A stretch of DNA of 64,000 nt from the NCBI GenBank assembly GCA_963971225.1, contig OZ020267.1, positions 89,827,648-89,891,647 on the forward strand, read 5' to 3'. Every line of letters starts with the position of its first letter. Positions within the stretch are counted from its first letter, which is position 1. The notes beneath the pieces are model-generated. The model was given only the letters and a program-made list of their open reading frames with translations. It did no database searches and was not told the DNA's origin. Positions 11,714 to 24,311 of this stretch are shown piece by piece. The translations under genes were made by a program, and so were the position numbers. The stretch comes from Melieria omissa. Taxonomy: Eukaryota > Arthropoda > Insecta > Diptera > Ulidiidae.

Positions 11714-11986
11714 ATGTAAGAAGTTAATGAGAAGTTATATCGAAAATATTAGTGAAGAAGATGATTTTCCTCAAAACATCCAAAATGTCAACACTTAATT
11801 CAGAGCTTCTTACTGACTTCCTACAAGAGTCGGCTGCATTAAGCACCGATAATAAAATCGATCATGAAATCCGCTTATATGAAAATACAAATGTAGGATT
11901 TCATGATGACTTTAACATCTTGCAGTACTGGAATTCACATCAAGCTGAATTTCCACTTCTATATAAAGTGAGCTGCAGACTATTAG
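11714..11986 (+). pseudogene. hAT transposase, C-terminal part before the 14.7-kb insertion
   Basis: The hAT reading continues with KLMRSYIENISEEDDFPQN. After a frame change it reads DDFNILQYWNSHQAEFPLLY and YKVSCRLLA, the start of the hAT C-terminal dimerization domain. It stops abruptly inside that domain at the CTATTAG target duplication (11980-11986). The next codons of the same domain (ATPASSAASERIFSM) are at 26710. Confidence 0.85.
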
Positions 11987-12049
11987 CAAAGAAAATAAAC
12001 ATACAGAATGCCCATGACATACAAGCAAAAATTTTGTATGCCGGGTTCT

Positions 12050-12519
12050 AACATTGGAACCCGCGCTCTGCTCTCATAGATCACATATGTAGTGAGAGCG
12101 TGGCTTTACAAGCGAGAATGTAGTTTTATGTGTTGCGCTCACTGCAGCGACTGTGCGTTAGCACATTGTTGTGGCGTGAAATGACTGCAAGGCTGTTGTT
12201 GTTGTTGTTGCGCTGGCGAAAAGTTGAAATTGTAAAACGATTTATGATTTGTGGCTGGCTTTTGTTCTTCTTCAACAAGCCTGCACGGCGTCGCATATTG
12301 CTCCTGAACTTATTGCAGACTGTAGTGTGCGCAAAATCATAGAAAAGAAAAAAAAATATGGTTGGCATGACGACTTATATGGTCGCTACAAACAAAGTTC
12401 CTAAAGAATTTATCAAAAAAGTAGACCTAATATTTTATTGCATAAATAGGGCAATCGGATAATTGCTTTAGATCGCCTTTACAATTAAATAATGAGTCGT
12501 ACAAATTTATAAAGATTTT
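12050..12519. other. Left arm of TIR family A, non-coding
   Basis: The arm contains a GTTGTT microsatellite (12191-12209) and short frames on both strands that look accidental. Nothing else is recognised. Confidence 0.4.
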
Positions 12520-12707
12520 TTTAATTATTATTATTATTATTATTTATTATTTATAATTAATTACAAATTAATTATTTATAATTAATTACAAATTAATTAC
12601 AAATGTGGAAAGAGCACTAGTAGCAAAGACCTTCGGCTCATGAGGAAAAAACAAAAGGAACAAAGAATAATCGATTAACAAACATGTGTATGAGCAATAT
12701 TGACTTT

Positions 12708-14582
12708 TTAAATTAAATTATATAGTTTAGAAGAATGGAGGAATTGGATAAAGGATTGTATATTGTTGAGAGTAGGGTTGGAAAGAAGTGATATGGGGTT
12801 ATATCTGTTAATAAGTGTTTCTAGTTTAGGGCAGATGGATAAAATGTGATCGAGGGTAAGACGGACGTGGTTGTTGCATTTATCACATTCAGGAGGAGGT
12901 TTGTTTTCCAACAAGTGTTGATGTGTAATACGAGTGTGGCCGATACGGCATCGGATACATTTTTTAAGATCCAAGCTGTTGATTCTGTGTTGATTGTCAA
13001 AGGCAGGATAGTCTTTTATATTAGTTAAGGAGGTATTAACATCATTATACCAAGTGGTAGAGGACTGGAGGGAGGTTAAACAGGAGTTTTTGAAAAGGGT
13101 TTGCTGGGATTTTTTGATATCATTAAAGTTATGATTGGGAAACGTTAATATTGGAGCTCTAGCAGCGTATTTGGCAGTGGTATCCGCAAATTCGTTGCCC
13201 AATATATTAATATGACTTGGAATCCACATGATTTTGAGGTTAGGATAGTAGTATTGTAATTTTTGACGTATTGAGAGGGAGTAAAAGTTATTGTTGTCAA
13301 TGTTTGAGATGGATTTGATGGCAGATAGGGAATCAGAACAAATCAGCCATTTGTTACTATTGTTGGGTTTAATGGATTCGGTCGCTTCAAAAATAGCAAT
13401 AATTTCCGCAGAAAGTACAGAACTGAACCAGGGGAGGACACCGACTTTAAAAACAGTGGTATCTGAGGTAATGGCGAAGCTGGTTATTGCATTGATTTTC
13501 GACCCATCAGTGTATAGGACATTAAAGTCGCGGTGATCGTTCAGAATTTCGAGGAACAGTTGGTGAAAGACTGTTTGGGGTGTGGAGGATTTGTTGTATG
13601 AAGATAAAGATGTGAGTAGAGATTTTGGATTGAACAACCATGGTGGGTTAGTCACTGATGGGATTTTGACGGGAGAACAAGGGAGATTAAACTGTTCATT
13701 TAAAGTAACTATCCTGTTGATTGCGGAGGGAATGTTTGGTCTGTAATTTTTCATGATTTGATGTAATGGGGAGTTTTGACTTTCAGCAAGAAGTTTAGAA
13801 AGTTTGGCGATTACCAATTCTCTTCTGAGTTCGAACGTAGGAAAATTGGATTCAAGAAGTAACGAAGAAATTGGAGAAGTTTGAAAGGCCCCTAGAGCTA
13901 ATCGGAGGGAGGTATGGTAGATGGATTTGATTTTTCGGATCGTAGTATTTGGAGCAAGTCCATAGAGAAAAATACCAAAATCGATTTTAGAAAGAATTAG
14001 GGCTTGGGTTGCATTTAATACTGTCTGGGGATTACAATTAAATTTAGAGCTAGATAGACATTTGATAATATTCAGTCGTTTCGATAAGGATTTACTAAGA
14101 TTGACAATATGAGCGTTCCATTTGTACTTTTTTGTAAAGGTTACACCAAGAATTTTAAGTTCATCAACGTTAGGTATTTGTTGTGTGTTGGTTGTGACTT
14201 GGCATATACAGTTTCTTTTACGGCAAACATGCAGGTGGTGACATTTAGAAGTGGAAAGTTTGGCTCCTGAATAGTTACACCAGTTGTTAATTTCTTGGAA
14301 TAGCTGATGCAGATCGATATTAAGGTTTTTATTATGACCGAGTGCTTTTACTATGTGGAAGTCGTCGGCATAGGCACAGAAATCAATGTTTTTGTGATGC
14401 GAGATAATTCCACATAATTTGTTGAACGAGATTAAGAACAAAACAACAGATAATGGGGAGCCTTGGGGAACACCATTATGTAGGGGAAAGAGTGAGGAGT
14501 AGAACTTGCCGATGCGTACCTTTATTTTTCGGTTTTTCATGAACTTTGTAATATAGTTGATGATATTGGGGCCTAATTCCAT
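12708..14582 (-). pseudogene. I-like LINE ORF2, RT core to RNase H and C-terminus
   Basis: A 624-codon open frame. Near its N-terminus it has NGVPQGSPLSVVLF and the catalytic CAYADDFHIV (the Y-A-D-D box), then the thumb region. From about residue 350 there is an RNase H domain: LYTDGSKI (first Asp), SSVLSAEIIAIFEA (Glu), CSDSLSAIKSI (Asp) and WIPSHINILGNEFAD (His and last Asp). A C-terminal cysteine cluster (CIRCRIGHTRITHQHLLENK, then CDKCNNHV) resembles the CCHC tail common after RNase H in these elements. The frame is open, but upstream frameshifts disconnect it from the rest of ORF2. Confidence 0.9.
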
Positions 14583-15360
14583 TCTAAAAGTTGGTCAGTA
14601 ATTGCATGAATACCTATTCTATCGAAGGCTTTGGCAAAATCGAGTGAAATAACTGAAATATGTTTTTTGGCTGAAAGACTGTTGGAAATATGTTGGTCGA
14701 GTTGGAGTAGGCAGTGAGTGATGCTTTTACCTTTTTTGAAACCGACTTGGTTTGGATGAAGCAGGTTGTTGGAGGTGAGATACCACCACAAACGGTTAGC
14801 GATGATTTTATCTAAAAGTTTCGCAGCACAGGAGTTTAAGGAGATAGGCCTGTAGGCGTTAAGTTTGGTACTGTACTAATTTTATATTGGTGGGGTATAA
14901 AATTTGAAAATATTTCATTGTATAGAGCTAAAAGGCGTTTTTGGAGTGATACTGAGGAGTTACGTATCATTGAATATGAGATTCTGTCACAACCAGGAGT
15001 GTTGCCGGTTAACTTAGAAAGAGCCTTACTGAACTCGCTAAAGTATATAGGGCCTTCTATTAGCATAGCTTGTGGATTAGGTGTAGGAATACTGGGCTAA
15101 TCGTATTTGTGATTGAGAAAAACTGAAGGAAAGTTGGAATCGGAGGAAAGCTGGGACCAATGGGAGCCAAACGCTAGAGAAATTTCAAATGGGTTGGTAA
15201 TATTAGTATCTGGGCTATGGGTGTTTTGTAAGCAGTGTATAGTTTGAGGAGGTTTGATTCCACAGAAGGTTCTAATGTTCCTCCAGATTTTATCTATGGG
15301 ACTTTGGGGGTTAATTTCAGCAGTAAATTCCGAACTGGCCTTTCTCTTGCTTATTTTTAA
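14573..15360 (-). pseudogene. I-like LINE ORF2, N-terminal half of RT (frameshifted)
   Basis: Pieces at about 15360-15100 (KISKRKASSEFTAEINPQSP), 15066-14836 (FSKALSKLTGNTPGCDRISY) and 14791-14573 (NQVGFKKGKSITHCLLQLDQ, then SLDFAKAFDRIG with the first catalytic Asp) form one RT separated by frameshifts near 15090, 14830 and 14580. It joins to the endonuclease at 22028 once the Helitron is removed. Confidence 0.8.
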
Positions 15361-15979
15361 CTAGCTGACCCGGCAAACTTCGTCTCGCCCAAACGGTCCG
15401 TTTAGGTGTGATGCCGTAACTCACGGTCGGAAGGGAAAATGGTAGGTTCGTACTTAGTTTCATTGCTGTGTCACTTAAAGTTCAGCAAAATATTTGGGTC
15501 ACAAACAATGCGCCACGCCCCTTGTCTGACGCCCATCAAATCTTATCATTAGAATGACTCATGTATGAGACGACAGGGTACTAAATTTTAGTGTTGTATG
15601 ACTTATAATTCCGAAATTATTCCATATTAAAAATTTGAGTTGCATGAGTGGTGCCCCGCCCCCTTGTCCAAAATCCACCCTATTCCCCCTGCCGAAGGAC
15701 ACGACTAAATAATAAGTGTATACCGAGTGTCATTGATGTTAATGCTATAGTTCAAAAGCTACACCGCAATTTAAAAAGTGCCACACCCCTTGTCCAACGC
15801 TTATTAAATTTACCGGTCGAACAACATGTTTACGCCATGACACTATACCAAATTTCAATGCTATACGACTTATGATTCCGAAGATATTCCGTATTAAAAA
15901 GTTGGCTTGTATGGGCGGTGCCCCGCCCCCTTGTCAAAAACCCACCCTATTCTCCCTGTCGAAGGACACGACCAAATCG

Positions 15980-17030
15980 TTAGTTTGTACCGAGTTTCAC
16001 TGATGTGAACGCTATAGTTCGAAAGTTACACCGGAATTTAAAAAGTGCCACGCCCCTTGTCCAACGCCCATTAAATTTTACCGGTCGAACAACATGTTTA
16101 CGCCATGACACTATACCAAATTTCAATGCTATACGACTTATGATTCCGAAGATATTCCGTATTAAAAAGTTGGCTTGTATGGGCGGTGCCCCGCCCCCTT
16201 GTCAAAAACCCACCCTATTCTCCCTGTCGAAGGACACGACCAAATCGTTAGTTTGTACCGAGTTTCACTGATGTGAACGCTATAGTTCGAAAGTTACACC
16301 GGAATTTAAAAAGTGCCACGCCCCTTGTCCAACGCTTATTAAATTTTACCGGTCGAACAACATGTTTACGCCATGACACTATACCAAATTTCAATGCTAT
16401 GCGACTTATGATTCCGAAGATATTCCGTATTAAAAAGTTGGCTTGTATGGGCGGTGCCACGCCCCCTTGTCAAAAACCCACCCTATTCTCCCTGTCGAAG
16501 GACACGACCAAATCGTTAGGTTGTACCGAGTTTCACTGATGTGAACGCTATAGTTCGAAAGTTACACCGGAATTTAAAAAGTGCCACGCCCCTTGTCCAA
16601 CGCCCATTAAATTTTACCGGTCGAACAACATGTTTACGCCATGACACTATACCAAATTTCAATGCTATACGACTTATGATTCCGAAGATATTCCGTATTA
16701 AAAAGTTGGCTTGTATGGGCGGTGCCACGCCCCCTTGTCAAAAACCCACCCTATTCTCCCTGTCGAAGGACACGACCAAATCGTTAGTTTGTACCGAGTT
16801 TCACTGATGTAAACGCTATAGTTCGAAAGTTACACCGGAATTTAAAAAGTGCCATGCCCCTTGTCCAACGCTTATTAAATTTTACCGGTCGAACAACATG
16901 TGTACGCCATGACACTGTACCAAATTTCAATGCTATACGACTTATAATTCTGAAGATATTCAATATTAAAGAATTGAGTTGTATGGGCGGTGCCACGCCC
17001 CCTTGAATAATGCCACGCCCCCTATGCTAA
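15980..17030. repeat. 268-bp tandem repeats, block 1
   Basis: Units recur every 268 bases (phase points 16005, 16273, 16541, 16809). Each unit has two related halves, each built around a GTGCCACGCCCC motif followed by TTGTC. Short open frames repeat on both strands in every unit, but they reflect the repeat and not coding. Confidence 0.95.
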
Positions 17031-17188
17031 GAACCTTCCACACGGTGTCCGTAAACACACACGTAATATTTTATTAAAATAGGTCTGGTGGTTTGGGAGT
17101 CTATAGAACACATACGGAATTTATTTGATTTTTATATATATAGAAGAAGATAGACGTTTGTAAATGGCGTTAGCCTTTTTATAAGCTA

Positions 17189-19905
17189 CTAGCTGACCCG
17201 GCAAACTTCGTCTCGCCCAAACGGTCCGTTTGTGTGTGATGCCGTAACTCACATACAGTCACTTTCTTGTATATATATATAGATTTAAGTTATATGGGCG
17301 GTTCCAAGCCCCCTTGTTCAATACCCGCACCATCCCGTCTTTCGGAAGGGAAAATGGTAGGTTCGTACTTAGTTTCATTGCTGTGCCACTCAAAGTTCAG
17401 CAAAATATTTGGGTCACAAACAATGCGCCACGCCCCTTGTCTGACGCCCATCAAATCTTATCATTAGAATGACTCATGTATGAGACGACAGGGTACTAAA
17501 TTTTAGTGTTGTATGACTTATAATTCTGAAATTATTCCATATTAAAAATTTGAGTTGCATGAGTGGTGCCCCGCCCCCTTGTCCAAAATCCACCCTATTC
17601 CCCCTGCCAAAGGACACGACTAAATAATAAGTTTATACCGAGTGTCATTCATGTGAATGCTATAGTTCAAAAGCTACACCGGAATTTAAAAAGTGCCACG
17701 CCCCTTTCCAAAACCCATTAAATTTTATTTGTGGAAAGACACGTTTACGCCATGACACTGTTCCAAATTTCAATGCTGAGCGACTTATAATTCCGAAGAT
17801 ATTCCATATCAAAAAGTTGGGTTGTATGGGCGGTGCCACGCCTCCTTGTCCAAAATACACCCTATTCCCCATGCCGAAGGACATGACCAAATCGTTACTT
17901 TGTACCAAGTGTCGTTGATGTGAATGCTATAGTTCAAAAGTAACACCGGAATTTAAAAAGTTCCACGCCCCTTGTCCAACGCCCATTAAATTTTACCAGT
18001 CGAATGACGTGCTTACATAATGACACTGTTCCAAATTTCAATACTGAGCGACCTATAATTCTGAAGATATTTCTAATCAACAATTTGGGTTGTATGGACG
18101 GTGCCACGCCCCCTTGTCTAAAATAAACCCTATTCCCCCTGCCAAAGGACACGACTAAATAATAAGTTTATACCGAGTGTCATTCATGTGAATGCTATAG
18201 TTCAAAAGCTACACCGGAATTTAAAAAGTGCCACGCCCCTTTCCAAAGCCCATTAAATTTTATTTGTGGAAAGACACGTTTACGCCATGACACTGTTCCA
18301 AATTTCAATGCTATACGACTTATGATTCCGAAGATATTCCGTATTAAAAAGTTGGCTTGTATGGGCGGTGCCACGCCCCTTGTCAAAAACCCACCCTATT
18401 CTCCCTGTCGAAGGACACGACCAAATCGTTAGTTTGTACCGAGTTTCACTGATGTGAACGCTATAGTTCGAAAGTTACACCGGAATTTAAAAAGTGCCAC
18501 GCCCCTTGTCCAACGCCCATTAAATTTTACCGGTCGAACAACATGTTTACGCCATGACACTGTACCAAATTTCAATGCTATACGACTTATAATTCCGAAG
18601 ATATTCCGTATTAAAAAGTTGGCTTGTATGGACGGTGCCACGCCCCCTTGTCAAAAACCCACCCTATTCTCCCTGTCGAAGGACACGACCAAATCGTTAG
18701 TTTGTACCGAGTTTCACTGATGTAAACGCTATAGTTCGAAAGTTACACCGGAATTTAAAAAGTGCCATGCCCCTTGTCCAACGCTTATTAAATTTTACCG
18801 GTCGAACAACATGTTTACGCCATGACACTATACCAAATTTCAATGCTATGCGACTTATGATTCCGAAGATATTCCGTATTAAAAAGTTGGCTTGTATGGG
18901 CGGTGCCACGCCCCGTTGTCAAAAACCCACCTTATTCTCCCTGTCGAAGGGCACGACCAAATCGTTAGTTTGTACCGAGTTTCACTGATGTGAACGCTAT
19001 AGTTCGAAAGTTACACCGGAATTTAAAAAGTGCCATGCCCCTTGTCCAACGCCCATTAAATTTTACCGGTCGAACAGCATGTTTACGCCATGACACTGTA
19101 CCAAATTTCAATGCTATACGACTTATAATTCCGAAGATATTCCGTATTAAAAAGTTGGCTTGTATGGGTGGTGCCACGCCCCCTTGTCAAAAACCCACCC
19201 TATTCTCCCTGTCGAAGGACACGACCAAATCGTTAGTTTGTACCGAGTTTCACTGATGTGAACGCTATAGTTCGAAAGTTACACCGGAATTTAAAAAGTG
19301 CCACGCCCCTTGTCCAACGCCCATTAAATTTTACCGGTCGAACAACATGTTTACGCCATGACACTATACCAAATTTCAATGCTATACGACTTATGATTCC
19401 GAAGATATTCCGTATTAAAAAGTTGGCTTGTATGGGCGGTGCCACGCCCCCTTGTCAAAAACCCACATTATTCTCCCTGTCGAAGGACACGACCAAATCG
19501 TTAGTTTGTACCGAGTTTCACTGATGTGAACGCTATAGTTCGAAAGTTACACCGGAATTTAAAAAGTGCCACGCCCCTTGTCCAACGCCCATTAAATTTT
19601 ACCGGTCGAACAACATGTGTACGCCATGACACTGTACCAAATTTCAATGCTATACGACTTATAATTCTGAAGATATTCAATATTAAAGAATTGAGTTGTA
19701 TGGGCGGTGCCACGCCCCCTTGAATAATGCCACGCCCCCTATGCTAAGAACCTTCCACACGGTGTCCGTAAACACACACGTAATATTTTATTAAAATAGG
19801 TCTGGTGGTTTGGGAGTCTATAGAACACATACGGAATTTATTTGATTTTTATATATATAGAAGAAGATAGACGTTTGTAAATGGCGTTAGCCTTTTTATA
19901 AGCTA
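17189..19905. repeat. Higher-order repeat unit A (2717 bp)
   Basis: The unit runs from one CTAG end to the next. It repeats at 19906 with few differences over the first 1.4 kb (for example one base near 17729 versus 20446, and one inserted C near 18380 versus 21096). It contains variant monomers (17500-18400) and then five 268-bp monomers (phase points 18454, 18722, 18990, 19258, 19526). Its tail at about 19850-19905 includes a spacer identical to that at 17145-17188. Confidence 0.9.
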
Positions 19906-22027
19906 CTAGCTGACCCGGCAAACTTCGTCTCGCCCAAACGGTCCGTTTGTGTGTGATGCCGTAACTCACATACAGTCACTTTCTTGTATATATATATAGA
20001 TTTAAGTTATATGGGCGGTTCCAAGCCCCCTTGTTCAATACCCGCACCATCCCGTCTTTCGGAAGGGAAAATGGTAGGTTCGTACTTAGTTTCATTGCTG
20101 TGCCACTCAAAGTTCAGCAAAATATTTGGGTCACAAACAATGCGCCACGCCCCTTGTCTGACGCCCATCAAATCTTATCATTAGAATGACTCATGTATGA
20201 GACGACAGGGTACTAAATTTTAGTGTTGTATGACTTATAATTCTGAAATTATTCCATATTAAAAATTTGAGTTGCATGAGTGGTGCCCCGCCCCCTTGTC
20301 CAAAATCCACCCTATTCCCCCTGCCAAAGGACACGACTAAATAATAAGTTTATACCGAGTGTCATTCATGTGAATGCTATAGTTCAAAAGCTACACCGGA
20401 ATTTAAAAAGTGCCACGCCCCTTTCCAAAACCCATTAAATGTTATTTGTGGAAAGACACGTTTACGCCATGACACTGTTCCAAATTTCAATGCTGAGCGA
20501 CTTATAATTCCGAAGATATTCCATATCAAAAAGTTGGGTTGTATGGGCGGTGCCACGCCTCCTTGTCCAAAATACACCCTATTCCCCATGCCGAAGGACA
20601 TGACCAAATCGTTACTTTGTACCAAGTGTCGTTGATGTGAATGCTATAGTTCAAAAGTAACACCGGAATTTAAAAAGTTCCACGCCCCTTGTCCAACGCC
20701 CATTAAATTTTACCAGTCGAATGACGTGCTTACATAATGACACTGTTCCAAATTTCAATACTGAGCGACCTATAATTCTGAAGATATTTCTAATCAACAA
20801 TTTGGGTTGTATGGACGGTGCCACGCCCCCTTGTCTAAAATAAACCCTATTCCCCCTGCCAAAGGACACGACTAAATAATAAGTTTATACCGAGTGTCAT
20901 TCATGTGAATGCTATAGTTCAAAAGCTACACCGGAATTTAAAAAGTGCCACGCCCCTTTCCAAAGCCCATTAAATTTTATTTGTGGAAAGACACGTTTAC
21001 GCCATGACACTGTTCCAAATTTCAATGCTATACGACTTATGATTCCGAAGATATTCCGTATTAAAAAGTTGGCTTGTATGGGCGGTGCCACGCCCCCTTG
21101 TCAAAAACCCACCCTATTCTCCCTGTCGAAGGACACGACCAAATCGTTAGTTTGTACCGAGTTTCACTGATGTGAACGCTATAGTTCGAAAGTTACACCG
21201 GAATTTAAAAAGTGCCACGCCCCTTGTCCAACGCCCATTAAATTTTACCGGTCGAACAACATGTTTACGCCATGACACTGTACCAAATTTCAATGCTATA
21301 CGACTTATAATTCCGAAGATATTCCGTATTAAAAAGTTGGCTTGTATGGACGGTGCCACGCCCCCTTGTCAAAAACCCACCCTATTCTCCCTGTCGAAGG
21401 ACACGACCAAATCGTTAGTTTGTACCGAGTTTCACTGATGTAAACGCTATAGTTCGAAAGTTACACCGGAATTTAAAAAGTGCCATGCCCCTTATCCAAC
21501 GCCCATTAAATTTTACCGGTCGAACAACATGTTTACGCCATGACACTGTACCAAATTTCAATGCTATACGACTTATAATTCCGAAGATATTCCGTATTAA
21601 AAAGTTGGCTTGTATGGGTGGTGCCACGCCCCCTTGTCAAAAACCCACCTTATTCTCCCTGTCGAAGGACACGACCAAATCGTTAGTTTGTACCGAGTTT
21701 CACTGATGTGAACGCTATAGTTCGAAAGTTACACCGGAATTTAAAAAGTGCCACGCCCCTTGTCCAACGCCCATTAAATTTTACCGGTCGAACAACATGT
21801 TTACGCCATGACACTGTACCAAATTTCAATGCTATACGACTTATAAATCTGAAGATATTCAATATTAAAGAATTGAGTTGTATGGGCGGTGCCACGCCCC
21901 CTATGCTAAGAACCTTCCACACGGTGCCCGTAAACACACACGTAATATTTTATTAAAATAGGTCTGGTGGTTTGGGAGTCTATAGAACACATACGAAATT
22001 TATTTGATTTTTATACTTATATATAGA
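19906..22027. repeat. Higher-order repeat unit B (2122 bp)
   Basis: This unit corresponds to unit A but has only three 268-bp monomers at its right (phase points 21172, 21440, 21708), two fewer than unit A, and ends with the outer Helitron terminus. The length difference therefore comes mostly from monomer number. Confidence 0.9.
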
Positions 22028-22975
22028 TAATATTATTAGTTGTTAGGTTGCGTTTTAATTGTTTCCAAGCTGCTTTCTTGTTTTGTTTTAGCCTATCAAG
22101 TTCTGAGTTCCACCATGGGACATGATGTTTAGAGTTAAAAGGTTTAGTGTGGGGTATAGATTGGTTGGCGCTTTGTTTAATGATTTTTATAATATTTGCT
22201 GCTTCTTTATTAATGTTATTTGAGATTGGTCTTTGGTTATGATAGTAATTGGTGAGGTGTTCGAAATAGTCCCAGTTAACAAGTTTGGTGTTATATTTGG
22301 ATATGAAGTGTTGGGCGGGCTGAGTTGTTGGGAATAGGTTAATGATGATAGGGAAGTGATCGCTACTGTGTAGGTCATCTACTATTTTCCATCTACACTG
22401 AATAGCTAAACTAGGCGTGCAAAAGCTCAAGTCAATATTAGTAAAGGTATTTTTTTTGGAAAAATGTGTGTGAGATCCGTCATTAAGGAGAACGAGGTTG
22501 GACTTGTCAATGAAGTTAGCTATAATGTTGCCTCTTCCATTGTTGCTACTAGAGCCCCAATTCGCGTGCCAGCTGTTGAAGTCACCTGTTACTATAAAGG
22601 GAGGGGGAATGTTAGAGTAAACGTTTGCTAAGGATTGCGATGTAAAAGATTTATGGGGGGAATGTAGGAGGATAAGATGGTGAATTTGCACTTTGATTGA
22701 ATAGTTACAGCAACAGAATCAAAGTCTTGGTTAATTTTGAAAGATTGGTGTTGTATAGAGTTATGAATGAGTAGTGCAACGCCACCATAAGAGTTAGATT
22801 GGGAATTGAAATGATAGAGGACATAATTGATTGGGATGGGAATAAATTTATCTGAGAATATATGGGTTTCTTGGAGGGAAATTATCTTAGGGCTAAATTT
22901 TTTTATTAAGACTTGGAGTTCGTTAAAATTATTGGTGTAGCCTCTTATATTACATTGGATAATTGTTAAAACCAT
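22028..22975 (-). pseudogene. I-like LINE ORF2 endonuclease
   Basis: Two frames, 22975-22628 and 22691 to the Helitron edge, form an apurinic-type endonuclease broken by a frameshift near 22660. Visible sites are IIQCNIRG (Asn), SLQETHIF (Glu), YGGVALLIHNS, VTGDFNSWHANWGS (Asp-Asn) and LHSSDHFPI (Asp-His). All expected catalytic positions are present. The enzyme would nick the target DNA to start reverse transcription. Confidence 0.88.
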
Positions 22976-22985
22976 GAGATTATAG

Positions 22986-24311
22986 TTAATCTGAGTCAGT
23001 TCTAGGGTCTTCTATGGCTAGATCCAGTGAACGCTGAGATGCTGATAACACAGATTGAAGAGATGGGAGAGGTTGAAAAGTAACATTTGAGAGAGAGTTG
23101 AAATCAATGTCGATAGCAGCGTGTCGAGAAGAGGTTTTCCTTTCAGTGTAGCTGATGTTATTATTGTTGATGTTGTTGCTTTTAATATTGTCGTTGTTAG
23201 ATGAGGTGTCGTGGTCTGATTGTGTGTTGTAATTTGTTGTGGAGATGGGATGATGATTGTTGGTTTGCTTGGTGGCTGTTGAGGTTTGCATGTTTAAGTT
23301 TTCTGTTAAAGTTGGACTGGTATTTGTGTTAGTTGCGTTTGTAGTTGTAGTTGGTGATCTTTTTCTTTTTTCTGCAATTGCTTCTTCCAGTGTTTCTTTT
23401 GGAATTGGAATGTTACCGTTGTTGTTACAGTTATTAAGTTCGATTGCTTCTTTGCACTTATTTATTATTTTTATTTTTAATATTTCTTGCCGTTTAACGA
23501 AGCTTGGACATTTTTTGTTGTTGGCTCTATGAGAGTGTTTGCAGTTGATGCATTCGACTTTTGAGCATGGTTGGGGATCATGAGCGGTGGAGGAGCAGAT
23601 TTCACATTTTTGTTCGTTTTTACAGAATTTTTTGGTGTGACCCAGCATAAAGCAGTTTTTACATTGCATGGGAGTGGGAACGTAAGGTTCGACTTTTACA
23701 TTTAAAAAACCGATTTTGATTTCTTTTGGAAGTTCGTATTTGTTAAAAGACAAAATATGGAGTGATGATGGAACGAGGTTTCCGTTTATAAATTTTTTTA
23801 TTTTGTAGCATTCAGTGACGGATTGGTCTTTCAAACCTTCTACGACCTCTGCTTCGGACAAGTCCCGTATGGCTGGTGCAAAAATTACGCCTTTAATGGT
23901 GTTTAGGGTTGGATGTAGGTATGTTTCAATTGGGCAGACATTAGATAGGCACGTGGCTTTTAAATATTTGTTGGTTGGATTTTGGTTTTTTGTGAGGACA
24001 AGTAAATTGCCTTCTTTAGTAAAAGAAATTTTGTGAGGTGATTCGGTGGTGATTGATTCTAATGCCTTCGTAATCAGGAAGATGTTGAATGACTTTAGTG
24101 TTTTGTTTGGAACTTTGCTTTTAATCACGATAAATTTGGGATTATGCGACTTGCTGGTAACTGAAAGACTCCCTAGAGCCGGAAAATCAAGTTTGTTATT
24201 AGTGTTGAAGTTAGAGTTCTTTTTCCTTTTGGATGGTGGGGTTAGGTTGTCCGGGTCCAGAATGGAGAAGTAGTTGCCTCCTGAGGAGGACGCCATTTCG
24301 GCGTGAGCCAA
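22986..24311 (-). CDS. I-like LINE ORF1, gag-like protein with zinc knuckles
   Basis: An uninterrupted 441-codon frame starts at an ATG 10 bases inside the GCCGAAATGGCG context. Its middle part is basic. Three CCHC-type knuckles lie near residues 215-270 (CKNCFMLGHTKKFC, CEICSSTAHDPQPC, CINCKHSHRANNKKC), followed by an Asn/Thr-rich low-complexity tail (residues about 310-390). ORF1 proteins of I elements bind element RNA and form particles. The frame is open even though ORF2 is broken; codons and length look normal for the family. Confidence 0.85.
   Translation of the reverse strand: MAHAEMASSSGGNYFSILDPDNLTPPSKRKKNSNFNTNNKLDFPALGSLSVTSKSHNPKFIVIKSKVPNKTLKSFNIFLITKALESITTESPHKISFTKEGNLLVLTKNQNPTNKYLKATCLSNVCPIETYLHPTLNTIKGVIFAPAIRDLSEAEVVEGLKDQSVTECYKIKKFINGNLVPSSLHILSFNKYELPKEIKIGFLNVKVEPYVPTPMQCKNCFMLGHTKKFCKNEQKCEICSSTAHDPQPCSKVECINCKHSHRANNKKCPSFVKRQEILKIKIINKCKEAIELNNCNNNGNIPIPKETLEEAIAEKRKRSPTTTTNATNTNTSPTLTENLNMQTSTATKQTNNHHPISTTNYNTQSDHDTSSNNDNIKSNNINNNNISYTERKTSSRHAAIDIDFNSLSNVTFQPLPSLQSVLSASQRSLDLAIEDPRTDSD

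Larger units (their letters stand above)
15361..22027 (-). mobile_element. Non-autonomous Helitron array, three tandem copies rich in 268-bp repeats
   Basis: On the minus strand the element starts TCTATATATAAG at 22027 and ends CTAG at 15361, inserted exactly between A and T of the LINE, as Helitrons do. The 3' end reads GAAGTTTGCCGGGTCAGCTAG-like, and a short inverted repeat (AAACGG-T-CCGTTT, 15391-15403) lies just inside. Two further CTAG ends occur internally at 17189 and 19906, each next to a 5'-like TCTATATATATAAA end across a short spacer. There is no Rep or helicase gene. The bulk is tandem repeats of 268 bp and related monomers. Confidence 0.8.

Noticed and set aside
16005..21956. Repeated 88-codon (plus) and 70-codon (minus) open frames
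   Set aside because: They recur with the 268-bp monomer on both strands, with no start context or known domain. They are a property of the repeat.
15361..22027. CRISPR-like array
   Set aside because: Repeats are contiguous 268-bp monomers without unique spacers, in a eukaryotic transposon context.
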